The notes: a model not told the origin generated them from the sequence alone. 64,000 nucleotides of DNA from Micromonospora sp. WMMD1082 (GCF_029626175.1 NZ_JARUBM010000002.1:6651001-6715000); one strand, 5' to 3'; numbered from the stretch's first letter, positions 8,470-17,288 are shown. Numbers and translations: made by a program.

Positions 8470-9218
8470 GCGGGCACCTCGGTGCGCTGGTCGGCGGGTG
8501 GCGGCCCGGTCCTGACGGCGGGCGGCTGCGCCGGCTCGGCGAGCGGCGCCGTACGATCCGGCGCCGGTGGCCGGGCGACGGCCTCGGCCAGGCGGGCCAC
8601 GCGCCGGGTGACCACCCACGCTCCGGCGAGGGTGAAGGCGAGCACCGCGCCGGCCAGGGTGACCGCCATGGACGCGGCGATCGGTGGCCTCGGATCGGGC
8701 CCGAGCAGCGTCGGTGACTGGTGCAGGGTGCGCCACCAGAAGACGGAGAAGTGCACCACCGGCACCATGACGAAGGCGAGGATGCCGAGCACGGCGGCGC
8801 GGCGCGCGATCCGGTCGGGGTCACTGCCCAACTCGCGAGCCGACAGGTATCCGAGGTAGACCAGCAGCAGCCCGGCGGCCGACACGAGCCGTGCGTCCCA
8901 GGTCCACCAGATGCCCCAGGTGACCCGGCCCCAGATGCTGCCCAACGCGATGGCCAGCGCCATCATGCCGACCCCGAGTTCCGCGCAGGCCGTCGCCCAC
9001 CGATCCCAACGCCGCCGGCCGGTTCGCAGGTATGCCGCGCTGGCCACCAGCACGCCGGTGAAGGCGAGGTAGGCCGTCCAGGCCGCGGGCACGTGGACGT
9101 ACATCAGCCGCTGCGCCTCGCCCTGCACGGCGTCCGGGGGTGCGGTGGCCGCCAGGACGATCGCGGTCGCCGCCGCGCACACCGCGCCTAGGCCGAGGAT
9201 GCGGTGCAGCTGAGTCAT
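8466..9218 (-). CDS. ccmC: CcmC haem-handling protein (System I)
   Basis: Six-helix membrane protein (250 aa) that presents haem to CcmE. It has the WWTWD Trp-rich motif (residues 104-108, within WGIWWTWDARLVS) and the two conserved axial histidines, H42 in MYVHVPAAW and H166 in FWWRTLHQSPTL. The ATG at 9218 has GAGAGGGA about seven bases upstream, so the in-frame upstream ATGs are not needed. The C-terminal 70 residues add a further helix and a Pro-rich tail. It is the first ccm gene, 127 bases downstream of the oxidase genes, so a separate promoter in that gap is possible. No ccmA or ccmB gene accompanies it. Confidence 0.93.
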   Translation of the reverse strand: MTQLHRILGLGAVCAAATAIVLAATAPPDAVQGEAQRLMYVHVPAAWTAYLAFTGVLVASAAYLRTGRRRWDRWATACAELGVGMMALAIALGSIWGRVTWGIWWTWDARLVSAAGLLLVYLGYLSARELGSDPDRIARRAAVLGILAFVMVPVVHFSVFWWRTLHQSPTLLGPDPRPPIAASMAVTLAGAVLAFTLAGAWVVTRRVARLAEAVARPPAPDRTAPLAEPAQPPAVRTGPPPADQRTEVPA

Positions 9219-9345
9219 GGCGGTCCCTCTCCTCACCGACGCGTCCAGGCCAGGATTACCCAACCCGGGAGCCATAGGGGGCATTTCTCCGATTTAGGCA
9301 TCATTGGCACCACCAGCACCGCCCGCCGCCGGACCGCCACCGGGC

Positions 9346-9717
9346 TCAGCCGCAGTGCCAGAAGAACAGCGGGTTGATCGCGACCAGGACCAGTCCGAAC
9401 AGGAAGATCACCGCGAGACCGATCCCCGCGACGCCGGCGAAGCGGGTCGTCTCGGTGCGGACGACCGGGTCGCGACCGCGGGGGCGCCGGAACAGCCGCC
9501 ACGCCACCCGTCCCGCGACCACGGGCACCGCGGCCAGCACGACGTTGAGCGCGAGGATGGTGACGGGCACGTTCACGGGAAACGGCCGCCCGCTATCGCG
9601 CAGGGTGCAGCCGGCGTCCGCGACGGCGTAGCTCGCCGCCAGCGCGACCAGCCAGGCCACGGCCGGTCCGAGCAGGACGAAGGCGATGGCGTACGCGTCG
9701 CGCCGGTCCCGTCGCAC
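9346..9717 (-). CDS. Small three-helix membrane protein of the oxidase cluster, function unknown
   Basis: A 123-aa protein that is nearly all membrane: three hydrophobic segments, about residues 9-32, 48-70 and 92-117, ending in AINPLFFWHCG. The GTG start at 9717 is well set by AGGAGG six bases upstream. It lies eight bases after the subunit I/III fusion and probably belongs to the oxidase operon. Its place and size recall small accessory subunits (subunit IV/CtaF) of haem-copper oxidases, but I see no family motif, so any oxidase role is inferred from position only. Confidence 0.72.
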   Translation of the reverse strand: MRRDRRDAYAIAFVLLGPAVAWLVALAASYAVADAGCTLRDSGRPFPVNVPVTILALNVVLAAVPVVAGRVAWRLFRRPRGRDPVVRTETTRFAGVAGIGLAVIFLFGLVLVAINPLFFWHCG

Positions 9718-9725
9718 GGCGCCTC

Positions 9726-12224
9726 CTAGCCGACCAGCGCGGTATAGAGGGAACCGGCGGCCAGCGCCCACCAGACGGCGGTGAGCGACCAGTAGCCGGC
9801 GCAGATCTGGATGAGCAACCGGACACGCCCGGGCGGCCCACCCCGCGCCGAGCGCAGACAGGCGAGCCCGGTCGCCAGCAGCGCCACGAGCACCAGGGCC
9901 GCCTGGAACACCAGCACGAGCAGGACCATCGAGTCGTACGCGTGCCGGGAGGGCACCGGCGGCGCGGCGACGTACGTACCGACCGTCAACCCGCCGGCCG
10001 TCACACCGGCCACCGCCACGACCGTCAGCACGACCAGCGCCGTCCGGCGGTGGATCTCGGCGCGGGTGCACAGCCAGAGGGCACCGCCGGCCGCCAGGAC
10101 GAGGGCCGCGAGCAGGCCCGCCGGCAGCACCGCGCCGGGGCGCTGCGGCAGCGCCGGCGGCCAGCCGGTGGCAGTGACCTGGAGGAACTGGTACGAGGCC
10201 AGGATCGTGCCACCGGCGGTGGCCAGCACGGCGATCGCCGCCATCGCGCCCCACCAGCCGACGGAGCGCACGCCGTGCACGTCCACCGGCAGGCCGCCGA
10301 TCTGGACGCCGGCCCGCTCCGGTGACCGCTCGGCCTCGTTGCGGCGCAACCAGCCGGCGAACCCGACGGCGACGACCACCAGGGCTCCCACCGCGATCGG
10401 GTACGCCTGGAACACCAGGGCGGCGGCGGTGGCCACCAGCCCCAGCGCCGGGACGAGCGGCCAGCGGGTGGGACCGGGCAGGTGCACGGTGGCCTCGGGC
10501 TCGGCCAGCAGGACGCTGGTCGTCGGGGTGGCCCGGAAGCCTCCCGGGGCCCGGTCGAACGCCCGCGTCCGCTCGTCGGCGTCGGCGGCGGGTTGCCAGC
10601 CCGGGTAGCGGCCGCCGACCTGCGGGATCCGGGCGAAGTTCTCCGGCGGTGGCGGTGCCGGCACGGACCACTCCAGGCCGTCCCCGCCCCACGGGTCGGG
10701 CCCGGCGGGGGCACCGCGCCGCCACGCGACGGCGAGGTCGATGACGAACACCAGCACGCCGGTCGCCAGCAGGAACGCGCCCACCGTCGACAGCAGGTTG
10801 ACACCGCCGATGCCCAGGTCGGTGTCGTAGGTGTAGACGCGGCGCACCATGCCCCACATGCCGGCCAGGTGCATCGGGAAGAACGTCAGGTGGAAGCCGA
10901 CGAACACCAGCGCGAAGGCGAGCACGCCCGCCCGATGGTGCAGCCGGCGACCGGTCATCTTGGGCAGCCAGTGGTAGAGGGCGGCGAGCAGCGGGAAGAC
11001 CACGCCGCCGATCAGCACGTAGTGGAAGTGGGCCACGACGAAGTAGGTGTCGTGCACCTGCTCGTCGAACGGTACCGACGCGACCATCACACCGGTGATG
11101 CCGCCGGCGACGAAGGTCACGATGAACCCGACGACGAACAACATCGCCACCGTGAACCGGGGCCGGCCCAGCCAGATCGTGGCCACCCAGGCCAGGACCT
11201 GGATGCCGCTGGCGATCGCGATCGTCATGCTCGCGGCGGTGAAGAAGCTCATGGTCAGCGGCGGTAGCCCGGTGGTGTACATGTGGTGGACCCAGAGGCC
11301 GAGGCTGATCACGGCGGTCAGCACGAACGCCAGCACCACGAACGGGTAGCCGATCAGCCGCTGGCGGGCGTGCACCTGCACCACCTGGGACACGATTCCG
11401 GCGGCGGGTAGGAACATGATGTAGACCTCCGGATGGCCGAAGATCCAGAAGAGGTGCTGCCACAGCAGCGCGCTGCCGCCCTTGTCGACCACGAAGAACG
11501 AGGCACCGAGCAGCCGGTCGAACTCCAGCATGCCGGTCGCGATCAGCAGCGGCGGGAACGCCAGCAGGATCAGCCCGGACGCGGTCATCATCGCCCAGCC
11601 GAACAGCGGCATCCGGGCCAGGGACATGCCGGGTGCCCGCATCCGCAGGGTCAGCACCAGGATCTCCACCGCGGCGCCGATGCCGGACAACTCGACCAGC
11701 GCCAGCCCCCACAGCCAGAAGTCCATCCCCGGGCCGGGTGAGTAGGGGTCGCTGCTCAGCGGCACGTAGGCGAACCAGCCCGCGTCCGGTACGGCCGCCG
11801 CCGCGAAGCTGCTGTACAGCAGGATGCCGCCGAACAGGTAGCACCAGTAGTTGAACGCGTTGAACCGGGGGAAGGGCTGGTCGCGGGCGCCGAGTTGGAC
11901 CGGCAGCAGGTAGTTGGCCAGGCCCTCGATGAACGGCACCACGAACAGGAACATCATCGTGGTGCCGTGCATGGTGAACAGGTCGTTGTAGGTCTGTGCG
12001 TCGAGGAACCGGTTCTCCGGTCGGGCCAGCTGGACGCGCATCAGCAGCGCCTCGACGCCCCCGACGAGGAAGAACACGCCCGCCGTGATCATGAACCGGC
12101 CGCCCAGCGGCTTGTGACTGACCGCCGAGAGACTGCCCCAGATGCCGCGCGGGTTGCGCCACAGGGCGGCGAAGCCGGGCTGGTCGCCGGTGGCGGCGTC
12201 GGGCAGACCCGTGGTGAGGGACAT
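9726..12224 (-). CDS. ctaD: Cytochrome c oxidase subunit I fused to subunit III-like domain (aa3/caa3 type)
   Basis: Catalytic subunit of a haem-copper oxidase (832 aa) that reduces O2 with electrons from cytochrome c and pumps protons. Subunit I occupies about residues 30-560. It shows MHGTTMMFLF with haem a ligand H86, GHPEVY (CuB ligand H264 cross-linked to Tyr268; Glu266 marks an A1-type D-channel), WVHHMYTTG (CuB ligands H313/H314) and VAHFHYVLIGG (H399, H401). After a polar linker, about 270 residues with six to seven helices, including a HAYDSMVLLVLVFQ helix, resemble subunit III. Such I-III fusions are known in caa3/ba-type clusters. No separate ctaE gene is present. Confidence 0.93.
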   Translation of the reverse strand: MSLTTGLPDAATGDQPGFAALWRNPRGIWGSLSAVSHKPLGGRFMITAGVFFLVGGVEALLMRVQLARPENRFLDAQTYNDLFTMHGTTMMFLFVVPFIEGLANYLLPVQLGARDQPFPRFNAFNYWCYLFGGILLYSSFAAAAVPDAGWFAYVPLSSDPYSPGPGMDFWLWGLALVELSGIGAAVEILVLTLRMRAPGMSLARMPLFGWAMMTASGLILLAFPPLLIATGMLEFDRLLGASFFVVDKGGSALLWQHLFWIFGHPEVYIMFLPAAGIVSQVVQVHARQRLIGYPFVVLAFVLTAVISLGLWVHHMYTTGLPPLTMSFFTAASMTIAIASGIQVLAWVATIWLGRPRFTVAMLFVVGFIVTFVAGGITGVMVASVPFDEQVHDTYFVVAHFHYVLIGGVVFPLLAALYHWLPKMTGRRLHHRAGVLAFALVFVGFHLTFFPMHLAGMWGMVRRVYTYDTDLGIGGVNLLSTVGAFLLATGVLVFVIDLAVAWRRGAPAGPDPWGGDGLEWSVPAPPPPENFARIPQVGGRYPGWQPAADADERTRAFDRAPGGFRATPTTSVLLAEPEATVHLPGPTRWPLVPALGLVATAAALVFQAYPIAVGALVVVAVGFAGWLRRNEAERSPERAGVQIGGLPVDVHGVRSVGWWGAMAAIAVLATAGGTILASYQFLQVTATGWPPALPQRPGAVLPAGLLAALVLAAGGALWLCTRAEIHRRTALVVLTVVAVAGVTAGGLTVGTYVAAPPVPSRHAYDSMVLLVLVFQAALVLVALLATGLACLRSARGGPPGRVRLLIQICAGYWSLTAVWWALAAGSLYTALVG

Positions 12225-12232
12225 GGCGCCGC

Positions 12233-13288
12233 CTACTCGAGAGAGCCGAGGTAGGCGAGCAGCGCCTGGAGGTCATCGGGTGACAGGTCGCTGCCCGGCA
12301 TCCGGGCTCCGGGCTTGACCTGTTGTGGGTCGACGATCCAGCCGCCCAGATGTCCCTTCGTGTTGGGCATGATGCCGGCGGCCAGCGTGTCGCGGCTGGC
12401 CAGGTGGGTCAGGTCGGGCCCGCTGGCACCGACCTCGGCGGTGCCGCGAATGCTGTGGCAGTGGACGCAGGACGCGGAGAGGAACACCTCCCGGCCGCGT
12501 ACGGCCAGCTCGTCGGCCGGTTCCGTGGCCGGCTGCTCCTGCCCGGCGAGCCACTGCCGGAACGTCGGCTCCGGTGCCACCACGACCCGGAAGCGCATCC
12601 TGGCGTGCTGGAGGCCGCAGAACTCGGCGCACTGCCCCTCGTAGACACCCGGCCGGTCGGTGTTGATCCACAGCGTGTTGGTCCGGCCCGGGATCAGGTC
12701 GACCTTCCCGGCGAGCGCCGGCACCCAGAAGCTGTGGATGACGTCGGCGGTGGTCAGCTCGATCCGCACCGGCCGGCCGGCCGGCACGCGCACCTCGTTG
12801 GCGGTGACCACGTCCCGCTCCGGGTACCGCACCTCCCACCACCACTGGTGCCCGATGACCTGCACGACCATGGTGCCCGGCCCGGCCCGGTGGTCGGTAC
12901 GCCGCATCGCGTCGACGGTCACCCCGGTGACGAGGACGAGCACGATGCTCGGCAGCACGATCCCGCCCCAGATGAGCGGGGTGTTCTCCCAGCGTCGACG
13001 GGCCAGCGGATCCTGCTGGCCTCGCCCACGGCGGTAGAGCGCGTAGAGGGTCGCGGCGGTCACCAGCGTCCAGATGACCGCACCGATCCAGAACATCAGC
13101 CACCACAGGTCGGCGGCGCGGCCGGCGTCGGTGCTCACCGGGGACAGCATCGTGCGCTCGGGCCCGCACCCGGTGAGCGCGGGTGCCGCCACGACGAGGA
13201 GCGCGCCCAGACCGAACGCGCGACCGGACCGGGTCGTACCCCCGGCGCCGGTCGGCCCGCGCGCGCCGGGCGGGAGTCGCTCAGTCAA
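12233..13288 (-). CDS. ctaC: Cytochrome c oxidase subunit II with C-terminal cytochrome c domain (caa3)
   Basis: Electron-entry subunit (351 aa) of the caa3-type oxidase. It is a lipoprotein (LTGC, Cys41) with two membrane helices (about 60-85 and 105-125) and a cupredoxin domain carrying the CuA site: H185, C220, E222, C224, H228 and M231, within CAEFCGLQHARM. The C-terminal c-type domain has CVHCH at residues 274-278 and a distal Met in GARMPGSDLSP. The TTG start is supported by AGGAGG seven bases upstream and overlaps the qcrB stop. The covalent haem needs the ccm system encoded downstream. Confidence 0.95.
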   Translation of the reverse strand: MTERLPPGARGPTGAGGTTRSGRAFGLGALLVVAAPALTGCGPERTMLSPVSTDAGRAADLWWLMFWIGAVIWTLVTAATLYALYRRGRGQQDPLARRRWENTPLIWGGIVLPSIVLVLVTGVTVDAMRRTDHRAGPGTMVVQVIGHQWWWEVRYPERDVVTANEVRVPAGRPVRIELTTADVIHSFWVPALAGKVDLIPGRTNTLWINTDRPGVYEGQCAEFCGLQHARMRFRVVVAPEPTFRQWLAGQEQPATEPADELAVRGREVFLSASCVHCHSIRGTAEVGASGPDLTHLASRDTLAAGIMPNTKGHLGGWIVDPQQVKPGARMPGSDLSPDDLQALLAYLGSLE

Positions 13289-15020
13289 CCCGTACCTCCT
13301 CGCGCTGTTCCTCGCGCGGCGCCCGACGGGCCCGGCGGCGCCCGACGACGAACAGCGCGACCAGGCCGAGGAGTCCCGTCAGACCGCGCGGCCTGTCCCG
13401 ACCCGGCGGCGCCGCGCCGACGACGGCCGGTGCGAGCACCTCCTCGACGCGCAGCCCCGGGTACGCGGTGCTGGCCGCCGCGACGGCGGACCGCCGGTCG
13501 GGGTACGAGTCGGTGCTGATCAGACTGACGGCGCCACGTTGCGCGACGTACCGCCAACGCCAGCAGTCGTCGGCGTGGTGCCACAGTTCCACGTGCGCGT
13601 CCTCCGGCGGGCCGGGGCCGTCGGGCCTGCCGGGCCTGTCGGAGCTGTCGCGCCTGCCGGGGCGGCCGGACCGCGACGGCCGGCGGGCGGAGCGCAGCTC
13701 GGACAGGCTCAGCGAGCCGAGTGTCGACTCCGGCCGGTCCCGCAGCGCCCTGGCGACCCAGTACGCCGCCGCGCCGGTGATCCAGGGCAGCGTCACCACC
13801 AGGATCCGCAGGAACGACGTGACGTCGGTGACCGGCGTGTTCAGCATCCGCGCGATGACGTCGTTGGACGCGCCCGCGCTCAGCACGACCAGGGCCGTCA
13901 GCGCGGCGACACCGACACCGACGCGCACCGGGTGCTCGCGCGGCCGGTCGAGCAGGTGGCGCGGCGCTCGGTCGCCGGAGAGCCGGGACTCCAGGAACGG
14001 CCACGCGGCCAACGCGACGGCCGCGACGACGAGGGTGGCGCCGGGTGGGAACTGTGCCGGCACCAGGTACCCGAAGATCCGGAACTCCAGCGGCGGGAAG
14101 AGCCGCAGCAGCCCGTCGGTCCAGGCCAGGTACCAGTCGGCCGTCGCCGGTGTGGTGGCCTGGGCCGGGTCGTAGGGGCCGTAGAACCAGATCGCATCGA
14201 TCTGCACCAGCCCGCCCAGGAGGACGGCGGCGCCGGCCACGTAGCCGAACAGGGCCACGGTGCGGGCGGCGTGGCCGGGCCACAGCCGGGAGCCGACCAC
14301 GTTGCGCTCGGTGTGGCCGGGGCCGGGAAACTGGGTGTGCCGCTGCCGGATCAGGATCGCCATGTGCAGCGAGATCAGGCCGACCAGCAGCGCGGGGATG
14401 AGCAACACGTGCGCGACGAAGAGCCGCGGCACCAGGAGCTCGTTGGGATACTCGCCGCCGAAGAGCAGGTAGGCCAGCCAGGCGCCGATCACCGGGACGG
14501 ATTCGACCACCGAGTAGGCGATCCGCAGCCCGGTGCCGGCATACAGGTCGCCGGAGATCGAGTAGCCGACGAAGCTGGTGATCAGGACCAGCACCAGCAG
14601 GGCCACGCCCACCACCCAGTTCATCTCCCGGGGGCGGCGGAAGGCGCCGGTGAAGAAGACCCGGATCAGGTGCGCGGCGATCGCCGCCACGAAGATCGAC
14701 GCGGCCCAGTGATGCGTCTGCCGCATGAGCAGCCCGGCCGGTACGTCGAAGCTGAGCGCCACGGTCGAGGCGAAGGCCGAGGACACCTGCGCGCCGTCGA
14801 GCGGGGCGTAGTTGCCCCGGTACGTCGTCTCGGCGCCGCTGGGCACGAAGAAGAAGGTGAGGAAGACGCCGGTGAGCACCAGCACCACGAACGAGTACAG
14901 GGCGATCTCGCCCAGCATGAACGACCAATGGTCCGGAAACACCTTGGTCAGCGTCTTGCGCGCCACGGGTCGGACACCGAGCCGCGAGTCCAGCGCGCGG
15001 ACCAGCCGGGGGGTGATCAC
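13281..15020 (-). CDS. qcrB: Cytochrome b subunit of bc complex (QcrB) with a C-terminal YegP/DUF1508-like domain
   Basis: Quinol-oxidising di-haem membrane subunit (579 aa). Haem ligands are visible as H103 or H104 with H117 (QTHHWAASIFVAAIAAH) and H204 with H219 (FVAHVLLIPALLVGLISLH). The Qo-site segment here reads PPLEFRIFG, rather than a canonical PEWY. Beyond the b-type core is an Arg/Gly/Pro linker, then about residues 475-533, VELWHHADDCWRWRYVAQ onward, resembling the small YegP (DUF1508) fold, then one last hydrophobic segment and a charged tail. GTG 15020 overlaps the qcrA stop (GTGA). The appended domain is unusual; see findings. Confidence 0.92.
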   Translation of the reverse strand: MITPRLVRALDSRLGVRPVARKTLTKVFPDHWSFMLGEIALYSFVVLVLTGVFLTFFFVPSGAETTYRGNYAPLDGAQVSSAFASTVALSFDVPAGLLMRQTHHWAASIFVAAIAAHLIRVFFTGAFRRPREMNWVVGVALLVLVLITSFVGYSISGDLYAGTGLRIAYSVVESVPVIGAWLAYLLFGGEYPNELLVPRLFVAHVLLIPALLVGLISLHMAILIRQRHTQFPGPGHTERNVVGSRLWPGHAARTVALFGYVAGAAVLLGGLVQIDAIWFYGPYDPAQATTPATADWYLAWTDGLLRLFPPLEFRIFGYLVPAQFPPGATLVVAAVALAAWPFLESRLSGDRAPRHLLDRPREHPVRVGVGVAALTALVVLSAGASNDVIARMLNTPVTDVTSFLRILVVTLPWITGAAAYWVARALRDRPESTLGSLSLSELRSARRPSRSGRPGRRDSSDRPGRPDGPGPPEDAHVELWHHADDCWRWRYVAQRGAVSLISTDSYPDRRSAVAAASTAYPGLRVEEVLAPAVVGAAPPGRDRPRGLTGLLGLVALFVVGRRRARRAPREEQREEVRVD

Positions 15021-15844
15021 GACCGGCTCCAGTATCCCGGGCCGGGCGCCGCGCTGAGGCCGCCCGCGGCGCGTAGCCGACCGTCGGCGTCGACCTCGAT
15101 CGGCAACGACGGCAACGGGCGAGCGGCCGGCCCGCTCACCGGTCGCGCGCCGGCCCGCAGGTCGAACGCCGACTGGTGGCACGGGCAGAAGACCCGACCG
15201 GCGTCCGGCTCGTACTGTCCCACCGGGCATCCGGCGTGCGTGCAGAGCAGCGAGTACGCCGCCAGCCCGGCGGCGCCGGACGGGCCGGTGCCCTCGCCCT
15301 CCGGTGCGAGCCGTACGACGAACGCCGGCGCTCCGGGCGCCTCGCGGTGATCCTCGGGGTAGACCACGACGATGCTGTCGGGGCCCACGTCGTCGGCCCG
15401 TACCGGTGCGTCGCGGTTGTCGAGCAACCGGCGCCCCGCCTGCCACGGGGTGCTCCGCAACTCCCGGTTCGGCGCGGTCATCCGTGGACCCACCAGCGAC
15501 CGCAGCGGAAACAGCGCGGCGAGGCCCAGGACGCCGACGGTGGCGACGAGCAGACGGCGCAGCCCGACCTGTGCCGCCGGGGTCTCCTCATGGATCACGG
15601 GAGGCGGCAGTGTCGGCGTCCTCGTCCCCAGTTCGGGTTTGGCCTCGACGTACCCTCCGGTGGGCAGGAACCGTCGCGCCCAGAGCGACAGCCCGTGGGC
15701 CAGGCAGACGAGTGCCAGGCCCAGCGTGACGCCCAGCCACTGCGTCCCGGCGTCCACGACGTACGCCGTGGCGAAGCCGGCCGCCGAGGCGGCGGCGACG
15801 CCGAACAGCACGGCCACCGACGCGGTGCCCCGCTCCCGGCTCAT
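15017..15844 (-). CDS. qcrA: Rieske iron-sulfur subunit of bc complex (QcrA)
   Basis: High-potential [2Fe-2S] subunit (275 aa) that takes an electron from quinol and passes it to cytochrome c. The cluster-binding boxes are CTHAGC (C201, H203, C206) and CPCHQS (C220, C222, H223), with the two ligand Cys/His pairs and the disulfide cysteines intact. Three N-terminal membrane helices (about 9-30, 36-55, 97-115) give the three-helix actinobacterial QcrA architecture rather than the one-helix form of proteobacteria. ATG 15844 is 13 bases after the qcrC stop; the stop overlaps qcrB. Confidence 0.94.
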   Translation of the reverse strand: MSRERGTASVAVLFGVAAASAAGFATAYVVDAGTQWLGVTLGLALVCLAHGLSLWARRFLPTGGYVEAKPELGTRTPTLPPPVIHEETPAAQVGLRRLLVATVGVLGLAALFPLRSLVGPRMTAPNRELRSTPWQAGRRLLDNRDAPVRADDVGPDSIVVVYPEDHREAPGAPAFVVRLAPEGEGTGPSGAAGLAAYSLLCTHAGCPVGQYEPDAGRVFCPCHQSAFDLRAGARPVSGPAARPLPSLPIEVDADGRLRAAGGLSAAPGPGYWSRS

Positions 15845-15857
15845 CCCCGCCCCCCGC

Positions 15858-16697
15858 TCATCTGCGCCCGCCCATGGGCTCGCGGCGGGCCAGCCAGCGC
15901 GCCAGCAACACGAACAGCAGCGCGGCGGCGGCGACCGCGACCACACCCTCGTGGAGCGGACCGATCCGGCCCAGCGCCAGCCCACCCGGATCCAGGTCCT
16001 GCCGCCTGTTCTGCAGCGCCTCCACGTACGCGACGACGGCGTTCACGTCCTCGGCGTCCAGCAGGGACTCCGGGTACACGGGCATCGCTCCGGGTCCGAC
16101 CCGGACGGCCTCCGCGACCTGGACGGCGGTCGCCCCCAGGAGGCTCGGTGCGATCCGGCCGCCCGACAGCATCCCGCCGGTGCCGGTCGCCGAGTGGCAG
16201 GCGGCGCAGTTGGCCAGGTACAGCACCCGGCCGGTGCCCAGGTCGCCCGGCCCGACCTGCGGGATCGGTGGTCCGTCACCGAAGCCCGCGACATAGCGCA
16301 CCAACGCGTCGAGGTCCTCCGGGCCGTAGGCCGGTTCCGAGCGGCGGCGTTCGTCCCGCGGTGAGGCCGGCGGCATCCGTCCCGTGCTGAGCTGGAAGTC
16401 CACCGAGGCCGCGCCCGCGTCGGTGATCGACGGCCCCTGCGCGGTGCCGGCGCCCCGTTGACCGTGGCAGGCGGCGCAGTCCCGGAAGTACAGCAGCGCG
16501 GCCTGGTCCGTGTCCTGCGGCGCCAGGGGCAACGCCGCCGCCCGCGCGGACATCGGCGGCGAGATCGTGGGGGTCGCCGGGGTCACCGGGATCGCCGACG
16601 GCAGGCCGAAGAGGCAGGCGGCGACGACCGCGGCCAGGCGACCCCACCGCACGGCTCGCCGGACCGGGGTGCTGTCGCCCCACGCGGTGGCCGCCAC
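15858..16697 (-). CDS. qcrC: Di-haem cytochrome c subunit of bc complex (QcrC)
   Basis: Membrane-anchored di-haem cytochrome c (279 aa from this start) that carries electrons from the Rieske protein to the oxidase. It has an N-terminal signal/anchor (about 19-32), two CxxCH haem sites (CAACH at 74-78 and at 164-168), probable Met ligands in GRMPPAS and AMPVYPES, and a C-terminal helix about residues 250-272. This fused di-haem form with a C-terminal anchor is the actinobacterial QcrC type. GTG 16697 follows AAGGAGGG by four bases; GTG 16727, overlapping the upstream stop as GTGA, is the alternative. Confidence 0.92.
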   Translation of the reverse strand: MAATAWGDSTPVRRAVRWGRLAAVVAACLFGLPSAIPVTPATPTISPPMSARAAALPLAPQDTDQAALLYFRDCAACHGQRGAGTAQGPSITDAGAASVDFQLSTGRMPPASPRDERRRSEPAYGPEDLDALVRYVAGFGDGPPIPQVGPGDLGTGRVLYLANCAACHSATGTGGMLSGGRIAPSLLGATAVQVAEAVRVGPGAMPVYPESLLDAEDVNAVVAYVEALQNRRQDLDPGGLALGRIGPLHEGVVAVAAAALLFVLLARWLARREPMGGRR

Positions 16698-16723
16698 CTG
16701 GCCCTCCTTCCCGGTCGGAGACG

Positions 16724-17107
16724 TCACTTGAGCGTGAACAGGAAGGCGGTGAGATCGAGGGCGTCGGCCTCCGTCACACCCAGATCCGGCATCGCCGTGC
16801 CCGGATCCACCTCCTGCGGGTTCCGCATCCACCGCTGCATGTTCGTCGCGTTGTTGGTCAGCCGTCCGCCGAGATAGGAACGGTTGCCGATCCCAGCCAG
16901 CGGTGGACCGACCTGACCCTCGGCACCCGGCACCCCGGGCACCGCGTGACAGGTGCCGCAGCCGTAGTGCTCGATCAACCGGAGGCCGCGCTGGACGTCA
17001 CCGTCGACGACCTCGGGCGGCGGCGTGGGTGGGTCGGCGGCGCATCCGCCCAGCCCGAGGAGGGACGCCGCCGCCAGCGCCAGCACCAGCCATCGCGTCA
17101 CCTCCAC
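16724..17107 (-). CDS. Monohaem cytochrome c lipoprotein
   Basis: Small lipid-anchored c-type cytochrome (127 aa). The signal peptide ends in the lipobox LGGC (Cys22), followed by a Pro-rich linker and one cytochrome c domain with CGTCH (about residues 50-54) and a distal Met in the TAMPDLGV loop. It is the first gene of the respiratory island and overlaps the long form of qcrC. The likely role is an extra electron shuttle between bc complex and oxidase, or from another donor; this is inference from position. It lies downstream of a 180-base intergenic stretch that should hold the island promoter. Confidence 0.88.
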   Translation of the reverse strand: MEVTRWLVLALAAASLLGLGGCAADPPTPPPEVVDGDVQRGLRLIEHYGCGTCHAVPGVPGAEGQVGPPLAGIGNRSYLGGRLTNNATNMQRWMRNPQEVDPGTAMPDLGVTEADALDLTAFLFTLK

Positions 17108-17288
17108 ACCACCTAAGGCTGTTGGTGGGGCTCACGGTGCGCCGACCTATCCGTCCGCACCTTCGGCGAACACGGCACACTATGGGCAATACCGGCTAAT
17201 CGGATAGTTCTGGCTCACCATACCCAATCGCCCACCTGGTGGTGGTCGGAACAAAGCCGTCCCAGGCCATCTCTACTGTCGTGGACGG

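Noticed and set aside
9346..12276. A 976-codon minus-strand frame spanning the oxidase subunit I gene
   Set aside because: It overlaps subunit I in the wrong frame; only its last 123 codons, starting at GTG 9717 with AGGAGG, make a sensible membrane protein.
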